Source of the DNA: Lautropia dentalis
Lineage (GTDB): Bacteria; Pseudomonadota; Gammaproteobacteria; Burkholderiales; Burkholderiaceae_E
Direction of reading: 5' to 3'
DNA: 64,000 nt
Assembly (NCBI RefSeq): GCF_003892345.1
Contig: NZ_RRUE01000001.1
Coordinates: 651,008-715,007 of the forward strand
Shown: positions 45,421 through 53,182 of the stretch, piece by piece
Layout: the number at the start of each line of letters is the position of its first letter
Position numbering within the stretch: position 1 is the first letter of the stretch
Position numbers and translations under genes: made by a program
The notes under the pieces: model-generated
Told to the model about the DNA's origin: nothing
Databases searched by the model: none
The model's input: the letters and a program-made list of their open reading frames with translations, nothing else

Positions 45421-45617
45421 GACAAGCGACGTGGAGCGGGACGGCACTGCGGCGATTTCGCGGTCGGCGTGAAAACTTTGCAACGGGCGGGCGCAGCCCG
45501 GTTGTTGCAAAGTTTTATAGCCATCCAGTTTTGTTGACCACGACGCAGGTCGTGGGCAACAAAACTGGATTGAGCGTATGAGCCGCAGGGGCGTACCGGT
45601 CCGCGGCGCGTGCTGCA
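45421..45617 (-). repeat. Two-hairpin structured repeat, copy R2 (inverted)
   Basis: On the minus strand this is homologous to L1 and aligns along its length with R1. Hairpin 1 is extended to 22-nt arms (45523-45544 against 45549-45570, one mismatch). Hairpin 2 has perfect 13-nt arms AAAACTTTGCAAC (45472-45484) and GTTGCAAAGTTTT (45504-45516), which differ from the R1 and L stems but still pair. Confidence 0.8.
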
Positions 45618-45618
45618 G

Positions 45619-45898
45619 CGGAGACGTATTGGCGCATGGGGTGGGTGCAACACCGGAGACGTATTGGCGCATGGGGTGGGTGCAACACCGGAGACGTATT
45701 GGCGCATGGGGTGGGTGCAACACCGGAGACGTATTGGCGCATGGAGTGGGTGCAACACCGGAGGCATGCTGGAACATGGGGTACATGCAGTACCGGAGAC
45801 GTAATACCGTATGGAACGCATGAAGCACCCGGGGCGTAATGCAGCATGGACCACGTGCTGTGCCGCAGATGTATCGCACTGAAGGCGTGCCGCACCAG
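45619..45898 (+). repeat. 35-bp tandem array upstream of flgI (eight units)
   Basis: The unit begins CGGAGACGTATTGGCGCATG. Units 1-3 (45619-45723) are identical, unit 4 has one change, and units 5-8 become steadily more diverged toward flgI while the 35-base period is kept. There are no unique spacers between units, so it is not a CRISPR array. It starts directly after copy R2. Confidence 0.92.
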
Positions 45899-46010
45899 GA
45901 GACGGATGCAGCAAGGATTGGTGCCGTTTTCCGGGCTTCATCGGCAGATGGGGGAGAGGCCGTTTCTGGTGTGATAGCGGGCGTGAAGAACCCGTGAGGA
46001 CGACCGACCG

Positions 46011-47210
46011 ATGAACAGACTGGATTTTCGCCCTGCAGCGCCGTGTGCCATGCGTCGCGGTGGCCGTGCCCGTGGTGGCCGCGCAACCGTGGTGTTGCTG
46101 CTGATGGCGCTGTGTGGTGTGGCCGGGCTGCTGGGGGCGGTGCCGGCACAGGCCGAGCGGCTGAAGGAAGTGGCCAGCATCCAGGGGGTGCGGACCAACC
46201 AGCTCATCGGCTACGGCCTGATGGTGGGCCTGGACGGCACCGGGGACCAGACCACCCAGGCGCCGTTCACGGCACAGAGCATGAAATCGATGCTGCAGCA
46301 GCTGGGTGTGCAGCTGCCGCCCGGGGTGACGCCACAGCTGAAGAACTCCGCCGCCGTGGTGGTGACCGCGCAGCTGCCGGCGTTTGCGCAGCCGGGGCAG
46401 CTGATCGACGTGACCGTGTCGTCGGTGGGCAACGCGAAGAGCCTGCGGGGCGGGACGCTGCTGCTGACGCCGCTGCGCGGCGTGGATGGCGAGATCTATG
46501 CGGTGGCACAGGGCAATGTGGTGGTGGGCGGCGCGGGGGCGTCGGCTGGCGGCAGCAAGGTGCAGATCAACCATCTGAGCGCCGGACGCATCCCCAATGG
46601 TGCCTCGGTGGAGCGGGTGGTGCCGAACCAGACGCTGCAGGGCGAGTCGATCCGGGTGGAGCTGAACCGGACGGATTTTTCGGATGTGCAGCGGGTGACG
46701 GAGGCGATCAATCGTCGCATCCGGATGACGGCCGGGGGGGATGGCCGGCTGGCGGTGCCGATGGATGCGCGCGTGGTGGAGGTGCCGCTGCCGCGGGATC
46801 CGGCACGCCGGGTGGGTTTTCTGGCGGAGCTGGAATCGATGGATGTGGCGCTGTCGGATGCACCGGCGAAGGTGATCGTGAATGCGCGCACGGGTTCGGT
46901 GGTGATGAACCAGTCGGTGGTGCTGGCGCCCAGCGCGGTGGCGCACGGAAACCTGTCGGTGACGGTGTCGTCCACGCCGGTGGTGAGCCAGCCGGGGGCG
47001 TTCTCGGGCGGGCAGACGGTGGCGGGCCAGGTGTCGGACATCACGGTACGCCAGGAGGGCGGGGCGGTGATGATGCTGCCGAAGGCGGCGCAGCTGAAGG
47101 ACCTGGTGCGGGCGCTGAACACGCTGGGCGCGACGCCGCAGGACCTGATTGCCATTCTGCAGGCGCTGCAGGCGGCGGGCAGCCTGAAGGCAGAGATCGA
47201 GATCATTTGA
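46011..47210 (+). CDS. flgI: Flagellar P-ring protein FlgI
   Basis: FlgI forms the periplasmic P-ring. A long Arg-rich leader precedes a signal peptide (VVLLLMALCGVAGLLGAVPA, cleavage after AQA). The mature part begins ERLKEVASIQGVRTNQLIGY and has GLDGTGDQTTQAPFTAQSM and SVGNAKSLRGGTLLLTPLRG. The total of 399 residues is slightly long because of the leader. It must be transcribed from within or next to the repeat region, as a terminator follows flgH. Confidence 0.96.
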   Translation: MNRLDFRPAAPCAMRRGGRARGGRATVVLLLMALCGVAGLLGAVPAQAERLKEVASIQGVRTNQLIGYGLMVGLDGTGDQTTQAPFTAQSMKSMLQQLGVQLPPGVTPQLKNSAAVVVTAQLPAFAQPGQLIDVTVSSVGNAKSLRGGTLLLTPLRGVDGEIYAVAQGNVVVGGAGASAGGSKVQINHLSAGRIPNGASVERVVPNQTLQGESIRVELNRTDFSDVQRVTEAINRRIRMTAGGDGRLAVPMDARVVEVPLPRDPARRVGFLAELESMDVALSDAPAKVIVNARTGSVVMNQSVVLAPSAVAHGNLSVTVSSTPVVSQPGAFSGGQTVAGQVSDITVRQEGGAVMMLPKAAQLKDLVRALNTLGATPQDLIAILQALQAAGSLKAEIEII

Positions 47211-47237
47211 TGGTGACATGCCCGACGGGAGGTTGTG

Positions 47238-48455
47238 ATGTCTCTTTCTTCTTCGGGGCCCGGTGGATCATCGGCAGCGCGGGCGGATGCGGCGGTGTCG
47301 GGGCTGGCGTATGACGCACGCAGTCTGGACGGTCTGCGACATGCCAGTGCGCAGGACCGGGAGGCGATCCGGCAGGTGGCGCAGCAGTTCGAGGCGCTCT
47401 TCATGCGCCAGCTGCTCAAGGGCATGCGCGATGCGGTGCCGAAGAGTGGCATGTTCGATGGGCCGGGCAGCGATACGTTCACGAGCATGCTGGATACGCA
47501 GCTGTCGACGGCGGCAGCGGCGCAGGGCAATGGACTGGCGGCGCTGATCGAGCGGCAGCTGCTGGGCGACCGGGGGGATGGTCCCCGGTCTGCCGCCTCG
47601 GTGTCGGCGTGGTCGCTGGCATCGGGCAAACCTTTCGTGGCGGGCAATGAAGATTCGGTGGGCGTACCTGCGGACGGGCAGCAGCGGCTTGCGCAGATGC
47701 GTGGTGTTTCGGGGGCAGGCGCGGTGGCTTCGCTCGGAACGGACAGCATGCCCTATCAGGTGGAAGGCCGCGCGCTGGCGCAGGTTCCGCGCATGTCGTC
47801 GGGAGGGGTGCGCGGGTTGCCCGGCCAGGAGACCGATGGGCTGGTGACGGTTGGGAAAGGCCCGGCTGGCCATGGCATGACAAAGTCAGAGGATGGGCCG
47901 GGCAGGGCTGGGGGGCTGCAGGCGGCTGACGGACAGGCGGTGGCCGGTGAGGGGCTGACGCGTCTGGGACCGGTGCAGGCGGCATTCGTGCAGAGGATGT
48001 GGCCGCATGCGAAGGCGGCAGAGAAATCGACCGGTCTTCCGGCTGCATGGGTCGTTGGTCAGGCTGCATTGGAGTCGGGCTGGGGACAGCGCGATATACG
48101 GGATGCGCAGGGTCTTCCCAGCCACAACCTGTTCGGTGTGAAAGCGGGCAGGGGGTGGAAGGGCAGGACGGTGGCGGCGGTGACGACGGAGTATGTCAAC
48201 GGCGTGGCCCGCAAGTCGGTGGAGATGTTCCGGCGTTATGACAGTTACGCCGAGGCCTTTGCCGACTGGGCGTCGCTGATGGCAGCCAACCCCCGCTACC
48301 GTGCCGTCGTGGAGGCCCGCAGCGCCAGGGAGTTTGCCGAGGGACTGGAGAAGGGCGGTTACGCCACCGATCCGGCCTACGGCCAGAAACTGAAGGCAAC
48401 GATCGGCAGTCTGGTGGGTGCAATGACCGGGCGGCGGCCGGACGCGCCGCAGTGA
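47238..48455 (+). CDS. flgJ: FlgJ rod-cap protein with peptidoglycan hydrolase domain
   Basis: FlgJ caps the rod and cuts a hole in the peptidoglycan. The N-terminal rod domain has QVAQQFEALFMRQLLKGMRD. The C-terminal GH73 domain (about residues 255-400) has the catalytic Glu in QAALESGWGQ near residue 277 and the SHNLFGVKAGRGWKG motif. A linker of about 100 polar residues separates them, making the protein 405 residues against 313 in Salmonella. The ATG at 47238 has GGGAGG 5 bases upstream. Confidence 0.95.
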   Translation: MSLSSSGPGGSSAARADAAVSGLAYDARSLDGLRHASAQDREAIRQVAQQFEALFMRQLLKGMRDAVPKSGMFDGPGSDTFTSMLDTQLSTAAAAQGNGLAALIERQLLGDRGDGPRSAASVSAWSLASGKPFVAGNEDSVGVPADGQQRLAQMRGVSGAGAVASLGTDSMPYQVEGRALAQVPRMSSGGVRGLPGQETDGLVTVGKGPAGHGMTKSEDGPGRAGGLQAADGQAVAGEGLTRLGPVQAAFVQRMWPHAKAAEKSTGLPAAWVVGQAALESGWGQRDIRDAQGLPSHNLFGVKAGRGWKGRTVAAVTTEYVNGVARKSVEMFRRYDSYAEAFADWASLMAANPRYRAVVEARSAREFAEGLEKGGYATDPAYGQKLKATIGSLVGAMTGRRPDAPQ

Positions 48456-48619
48456 CCGGAATATCGGCCGCAGCCGGTGCATCGGTGTCTGCTGGAACGG
48501 CGGTGACAGCCTGGGTACGGGCAGCACCAGGACGCGGCAGCAATCAGGACATGGCAGCCAGCAGGACGCGGTAGCAACCAGAACAGCGGCGGTAACCAGA
48601 AGGGAAGCAAGGGAAGAAC
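48456..48619 (+). repeat. Gap between flgJ and flgK with 16-18-bp degenerate repeats
   Basis: From 48522 to 48605 four to five units of the pattern CAGCARYCAGGACRYGG follow one another (48522-48537, 48538-48554, 48555-48571, 48572-48589, 48590 on). They stop just before the flgK ribosome site. No gene and no clear sigma-28 promoter are present. Confidence 0.75.
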
Positions 48620-50500
48620 ATGGCAGGACTCATCCATATCGGGCAAAGTGCGCTGTCGGCTGCGTATGCGCAGCTGCAGACGGGCGGCCACAACATCGCC
48701 AACGTGCACACGCCGGGTTATGTGCGCCAGGAGGTGCTGCAGGCGACGGCCGGTGGCCAGTATTTCGGGCACGGCTATATCGGCAACGGGGTGGAGGTGA
48801 CGGATGTGCGCCGTGCCTATGACCGCTTCATGGCCGATGAGGTGACGCGCAGCACGTCGCTGGCCGGGGCGGATTCGGTGCGGGCGCAGCAGATGCGCCA
48901 GGTGGAGAACCTGCTGGCCGATACGGATACGGGCATCGGCGTGTCGATGGACGAGTTTCGTGCGGCACTGGGGGATGTGGTGAACAATCCGTCCGACCCC
49001 AGTGCGCGGGCGGTGGTGGCGTCGCGGGCCGAGCGGGTGGCGCAGCGGTTCTCCTGGACGGCGCAGAAAATGGAATCGATCATGACCGAGACCGGCCGGC
49101 GGATCGAGGAGGCTGCCGGGTTCGTGAACGTGCGGCTGGAGCAGGTGGCGTCGCTGAACCGGCAGATCTCGTCGGCCACGGCCAATGGCCACCAGCCCAA
49201 CGACCTGCTGGACCAGCGTGATGCGGTGATCAATGAACTGGCCTCGAAAATCCAGCTCACGCGTGATGACCAGGCCGACGGCAGCGTGAACCTGTATACG
49301 GCCATGGGTCATTCGCTGGTGCTGTCGGAGCGGGCGGCGAAGCTGGTGTCGGTGCCGGGGGATGCGGATTCTGCGCGCACGCGCCTGATGCTGGATGTGC
49401 ATGGCAAGCAGGTGGAAGTGACGGAAAGTACGCTGGGCTCGGGCGAGATTGCCGGGCTGATGCGTTTCCGTGACCAGGACCTGATGGCGGTGCAGGCCAA
49501 GCTGGGACAGCTGGCGGCTTCCTTCGGGGGCGCCTACAACCTGCAGCACATGCGGGGCCTGGACATGAACGGCAATCCGGGCAGGCTGGTGTTCAGCGTG
49601 GGCCAGCCGGTGGTGCAGGCGTCCGACGGCAATACCGGCAATGCCGATCTGGATGTGCGCATCCGGGTCCCGTCGATGCTCAAGGCGGCGGATTACCGGC
49701 TTTCCTATGATGGTTCGGTGTACACACTGGAAAACACCCTGGACCGGACGAAGCAGGAATTCACGCAGCTGCCGATCAATGCGGATGGCCTGGAGTTCAA
49801 CCTGAAATCCGGCCAGATGGCTGCCGGGGATACGCTGAACATCCAGGCTGCCACGGCCTATGCGGGCCGGATGCGTTCGGTGCTCAATGGCGGGGCGTCG
49901 CTGGCGGCTGCCGAGGCGATGTCGGCTGCGCGCGGGCCGCTGAATCAGGGGACGGTGGGCATCGAGGGCTATCAGCAGGCCGATACCAATGCCGACCGGA
50001 CGAAGGACATCATGCTGACGTTCACGGCAGCAAACCGTTACACGCTGACGGTGGACGGCAGGGAGGTGGCAACGGACCAGCCCTACACGTCCGGGGAACC
50101 GGTGAACGTGGCCGGCTGGCAGATGATGCTGACCGGGATTCCCACCGCGGGTGACACGGTGACGCTGGCACCGCGCAAGGCCATCCAGCAGGACAACGGC
50201 AATGCGCGCTGGCTGGTGACGCTGGGTGACCAGGAGACGGTGGACGGTGCCACGTTCAGTCAGTCGTTTACCTCGCTGCTGTCGGATGTGGGCAGCCGCA
50301 CGTTGCAGGCCAAGACGTCCGAGAGGGCGTCGGAGAAGATGCTGGACGGTGCAAAGACGGTGCTGGCCAACCGTAGTGGGGTCAATCTGGATGAGGAAGC
50401 TGCCCGGCTGCTGCAATACCGGCAGGCTTATCAGGCGGCGGCCAAGGTGATCCAGACGGCCGATGAAATGTTCAATTCGATTCTGGCTCTGGCAAGGTGA
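48620..50500 (+). CDS. flgK: Hook-filament junction protein FlgK
   Basis: FlgK (HAP1) joins hook and filament. The 626-residue product has the N-terminal ALSAAYAQLQTGGHNIANVH and TPGYVRQEVL motif, and the C-terminal EEAARLLQYRQAYQAAAKVI helix. GGGAAGCAAGGGAAG precedes the start. flgL follows after 6 bases. Confidence 0.96.
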   Translation: MAGLIHIGQSALSAAYAQLQTGGHNIANVHTPGYVRQEVLQATAGGQYFGHGYIGNGVEVTDVRRAYDRFMADEVTRSTSLAGADSVRAQQMRQVENLLADTDTGIGVSMDEFRAALGDVVNNPSDPSARAVVASRAERVAQRFSWTAQKMESIMTETGRRIEEAAGFVNVRLEQVASLNRQISSATANGHQPNDLLDQRDAVINELASKIQLTRDDQADGSVNLYTAMGHSLVLSERAAKLVSVPGDADSARTRLMLDVHGKQVEVTESTLGSGEIAGLMRFRDQDLMAVQAKLGQLAASFGGAYNLQHMRGLDMNGNPGRLVFSVGQPVVQASDGNTGNADLDVRIRVPSMLKAADYRLSYDGSVYTLENTLDRTKQEFTQLPINADGLEFNLKSGQMAAGDTLNIQAATAYAGRMRSVLNGGASLAAAEAMSAARGPLNQGTVGIEGYQQADTNADRTKDIMLTFTAANRYTLTVDGREVATDQPYTSGEPVNVAGWQMMLTGIPTAGDTVTLAPRKAIQQDNGNARWLVTLGDQETVDGATFSQSFTSLLSDVGSRTLQAKTSERASEKMLDGAKTVLANRSGVNLDEEAARLLQYRQAYQAAAKVIQTADEMFNSILALAR

Positions 50501-50506
50501 TCGATC

Positions 50507-51409
50507 ATGAGAGTGGCAACCAGTCAGTACCGCATGCATGCGGTGCAGAACATCGTGGACCAGCAGGCAACGATTGCCGGGCTGCAGGAACAGGCCTCGA
50601 CGGGCCGCAAGGTCAACCGCGCCAGCGATGATCCGCTGGCGGCGGCAGAGGTGGAGCGTCTGCGTTCGGAGCAGGCGCGCAACCAGATCGAGAAGCGGAT
50701 GATGTCGTATGCCAAGAGCCAGATGGCGCAGGCCGAGGGGCTGCTGGGTGGCGGTATCGAGACGCTGCAGCGGGCTCGCGACCTGATGATCAATGCCCGC
50801 AACGGCGCGATGGGCGAGCAGGATCGCGCCACGATTGCGTTACAGCTGGAGCAGTACCGGGTGGAACTGCTGGACATTGCCAACCAGCGCACGCAGGACG
50901 GCAACTACGTGTTTGCGGGCGAGGGCAGCCTGACGGCGCCCTTCCTGCCGCAGGGGAATCCGACATTCCAGGGGCAGGCAGGGACCCGGCAGAACGGCAT
51001 CACGATTCCGTTCAATCTGAGCGTGAACGGGGCACTGACGCTGCAGGGCTTTGGCAAGGATGGCAAGGGCTCCATTTTCGGGGAGCTGGACAAGGTGATC
51101 ACGGCGCTGCGCGGCGACGATGCGGCCGCGGCGGACAAGGCCCTGCGGGATGGGGAAGGGGCGGTGGACTGGACGCTGGAACAGATGTCGGAAGACCGCA
51201 GTGTGCTGGGCGAGCAGATGCACATGATCGAGTCCCGCGAGCGTCTGCTGGAATCGGGTGAGCTGGGCGCCGCTCAGCGCCGTTCGGACCTGATCGATAC
51301 GGATTATGCGGAGACGCTCTCGGGCATCCAGTCGCGCGACACGGCACTGCGTGCGGCCATGCAGACGTATTCGCAGATCTCCCAGCTGTCGATGTTCAAC
51401 TACCTCTGA
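50507..51409 (+). CDS. flgL: Hook-filament junction protein FlgL
   Basis: FlgL (HAP3) is flagellin-like. The 300-residue product begins MRVATSQYRMHAVQNIVDQQ and has QEQASTGRKVNRASDDPLAA at the D0/D1 region, ending in a helix with TALRAAMQTYSQISQLSMFN (after SRD). It is co-transcribed with flgK and followed by a terminator. Confidence 0.96.
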   Translation: MRVATSQYRMHAVQNIVDQQATIAGLQEQASTGRKVNRASDDPLAAAEVERLRSEQARNQIEKRMMSYAKSQMAQAEGLLGGGIETLQRARDLMINARNGAMGEQDRATIALQLEQYRVELLDIANQRTQDGNYVFAGEGSLTAPFLPQGNPTFQGQAGTRQNGITIPFNLSVNGALTLQGFGKDGKGSIFGELDKVITALRGDDAAAADKALRDGEGAVDWTLEQMSEDRSVLGEQMHMIESRERLLESGELGAAQRRSDLIDTDYAETLSGIQSRDTALRAAMQTYSQISQLSMFNYL

Positions 51410-51429
51410 TCGCCCGGGGTATTGAGAGG

Positions 51430-51489
51430 CCGGCCCATCGCCCGTAGGCTTGTGTGTCGGGTGGTGGGCCGGTTTTCCTTTGAAATCAG
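51430..51489 (+). terminator. Terminator after flgL
   Basis: CCGGCCCA (51430-51437) pairs with TGGGCCGG (51475-51482), with a further CGCCCG/CGGGTG pairing inside, and TTTTCCTTT follows. The 3' arm plus T run (GGCCGGTTTTC) is the core of the repeat array that follows. Confidence 0.75.
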
Positions 51490-51635
51490 CCGGTTTTCAT
51501 GGAATGGGCTGGTGCTCGCGGTGCAGGCCGGTTTTCGTGGGCGGGCTGGTGCTTGCGGTGCAGGCCGGTTTTCATGGGCAGGCTGGCTCTCGTGGGGCGG
51601 CGGTTTTCATGGGATGCACGCCGGTTTTCCCGATG
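51489..51635 (+). repeat. 36-38-bp tandem array after flgL
   Basis: Units at 51489-51526, 51527-51563 and 51564-51599 each begin GCCGGTTTTC and continue with GGCTGGTGCTYGCGGTGCAG; two shortened units follow (51600-51619 and 51620 on). The array ends about 45 bases before the HDOD gene. Confidence 0.85.
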
Positions 51636-51681
51636 TCCCGGGCGGCCACACATACATGTTTCCTTCCAGGGTGTTTCGCTG

Positions 51682-52866
51682 ATGTCTCTGTCCAGTCTGC
51701 TGATCGGTTATCGTCCGGTGATCGACCGTGACCGGCGCATCATGGCGCTGCAGGTGCGTTTTGGTCCCTGCGACGAGGCGCCGATGCCGCTGTCCTCGCT
51801 GTACCGGCTGGTGGCCGATGACCGGCCGCTGCAGTCGCACACGCTGCTGCTGTCCGCGCCGAAGGCCGAATTCGATGCAGCACTGACCGAGCTGGAACCG
51901 GTTCCGGGGCTGTGGGTGGAGGTGCCGGCTGCCGTGGCCGAGGATCCGGAGCATCAGCAGATGCTCTTCCTGCTGCACGAGCGCGGCATGGGGATGGTGC
52001 TGCAGGGCACGCCGGAGCAGCCACTGCCGGAGGAGCTGCTGGGGATGTTCCGGCTGGCCATGGTGGATGTGGATGCCGAGCGCCGTGGCCGGGAAGAGGA
52101 AGAAGACACGGGGCTGATCCGGCCACGCAGCCGCCGCAGCATTGCGGTGGTGCAGTCGGGGGTCGAGAGTCTGGCGGCGATGGAGCAGGCCTTTGCCGGG
52201 GGCGCCTATGCGGTGTGCGGCTGGCAGATCCCGGATCTGGTGGAGTCGGGCAACGCGGTGGGCAGCGCCGATTATCTGGGCGTGCTGCGGCTGCTGTCGA
52301 TGGTGGAGAAGGATGCGTCGCTGCGCGAGATCGAGGCGGTGATCCGCCAGGAGCCGGAGATTGCCTACCGGCTGCTCAAGCATATCGATTCGGTGGGCTT
52401 CGGGCTGTCGGTGCCGGTGCAGAATTTCCAGCATGCGGTGATGTTCATGGGCTATCAGGGCCTGCGCCGCTGGCTGTCGCTGATGCTGGTGAGCGTGAGT
52501 GCCGACGAGAGCCGCCGGCCGCTGATGCTGGCTTCATTCCGCCGCGGGCTGATTCTGGAGCGTCTGGCGGGGCCGGTGGCCGACGCCGAGGCGCGGGAGG
52601 AGATGTTCCTGCTGGGCGTGTTCTCGCTGCTGGACCGGGCCCTCGGTCAGCCCTTTGCCCGCCTGCTGGAGCGGGTGTGGGTGCCGGATGCCGTGCGTGA
52701 GGCACTGGTGGAGGGCACGGGGCCGCATGCACCGCTGCTGCGTCTGGTGGAATCGGTGGAGCAGGGGCCGCTGTGCGATACGCACGACCGGCTGGAAGCC
52801 TGCCATGTGAGTCTGGACACGTTCAACCAGGCGATTCTGGCCACGCTGCGGGTGGTGGAGGTCTGA
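51682..52866 (+). CDS. HDOD-domain signalling protein
   Basis: The protein has 394 residues. The N-terminal part (1-150) resembles a degenerate EAL fold without the EAL catalytic residues, as in YuxH-type proteins. The C-terminal HDOD domain (about 190-390) has LRLLSMVEKDASLREIEAVI, PEIAYRLLKHIDSVGFGL and VMFMGYQGLRRWLSLML. Such proteins bind or sense signals and do not make or degrade c-di-GMP. It lies downstream of flgL in the same direction, so a link to motility is possible but unproven. A GTG or ATG further upstream would run into the repeat array. Confidence 0.85.
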   Translation: MSLSSLLIGYRPVIDRDRRIMALQVRFGPCDEAPMPLSSLYRLVADDRPLQSHTLLLSAPKAEFDAALTELEPVPGLWVEVPAAVAEDPEHQQMLFLLHERGMGMVLQGTPEQPLPEELLGMFRLAMVDVDAERRGREEEEDTGLIRPRSRRSIAVVQSGVESLAAMEQAFAGGAYAVCGWQIPDLVESGNAVGSADYLGVLRLLSMVEKDASLREIEAVIRQEPEIAYRLLKHIDSVGFGLSVPVQNFQHAVMFMGYQGLRRWLSLMLVSVSADESRRPLMLASFRRGLILERLAGPVADAEAREEMFLLGVFSLLDRALGQPFARLLERVWVPDAVREALVEGTGPHAPLLRLVESVEQGPLCDTHDRLEACHVSLDTFNQAILATLRVVEV

Positions 52867-52935
52867 GGCGGGGCCGGTGCCGGTGTGGGGGCAGGGACGC
52901 AGGGTGACGCCTTGTCGGCATGTAACCGGACCGGT

Positions 52936-52963
52936 GCGGGGACGAATGGGGCCATGACACACG
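52936..52963 (+). repeat. Short interspersed hairpin motif, copy 3
   Basis: GCGGGGACGAATGGGGCCAT followed by GACACACG matches the core of copies 1 and 2 with a few changes. ACCGG/CCGGT bases flank it. It lies in the 316-bp gap before ilvD, which holds no gene. Confidence 0.5.
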
Positions 52964-53182
52964 TCAGGACCGGTTTACCGGCTGGCGGGTGATGGTTTCG
53001 GCCGGTATCGGGATGCGGTCGGGGTGGGTGTAATGGGGATGCGAAACGTTACGTGCCCAAGGGGATGAAAACGGCCTGCAGCGGGCCGATGATGCGCATT
53101 CGTGCCCGTGATGAATGATGGGCAGGGGGGCCGTTTCCGGGGTGGCTGCATGTAGAATGGCGGGCTGATTTTTGGAGAGATC

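Larger units (their letters stand above)
44614..46010. other. Repeat-rich intergenic region II between flgH and flgI
   Basis: These 1397 bp carry no supported gene. In order: the flgH terminator, ~35-bp units with GCACGAAAGACGG or GATGGCTT (about 44660-44818), structured copy L2 (44819-45075), spacer with no similarity to that of region I, inverted copy R2 (45421-45617), and a 35-bp tandem array (45619-45898) reaching to about 110 bases before flgI. Several short open frames here are made by the repeats. Confidence 0.8.

Noticed and set aside
45578-45839. Small repeat proteins read from the 35-bp array
   Set aside because: Open frames exist in several phases only because the array lacks stops; no ribosome sites or family similarity.
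45619-45898. CRISPR array
   Set aside because: Units of 35 bp follow each other with no unique spacers, decay gradually, and no cas genes are present.
48462-48488. Sigma-28 promoter on the minus strand (GCCGATAT) behind flgJ
   Set aside because: The base run at the -35 place is CACC, and it would read antisense into flgJ.
48377-50539. A 720-codon minus-strand frame over flgK
   Set aside because: Antisense shadow, low-complexity composition, no start signal.
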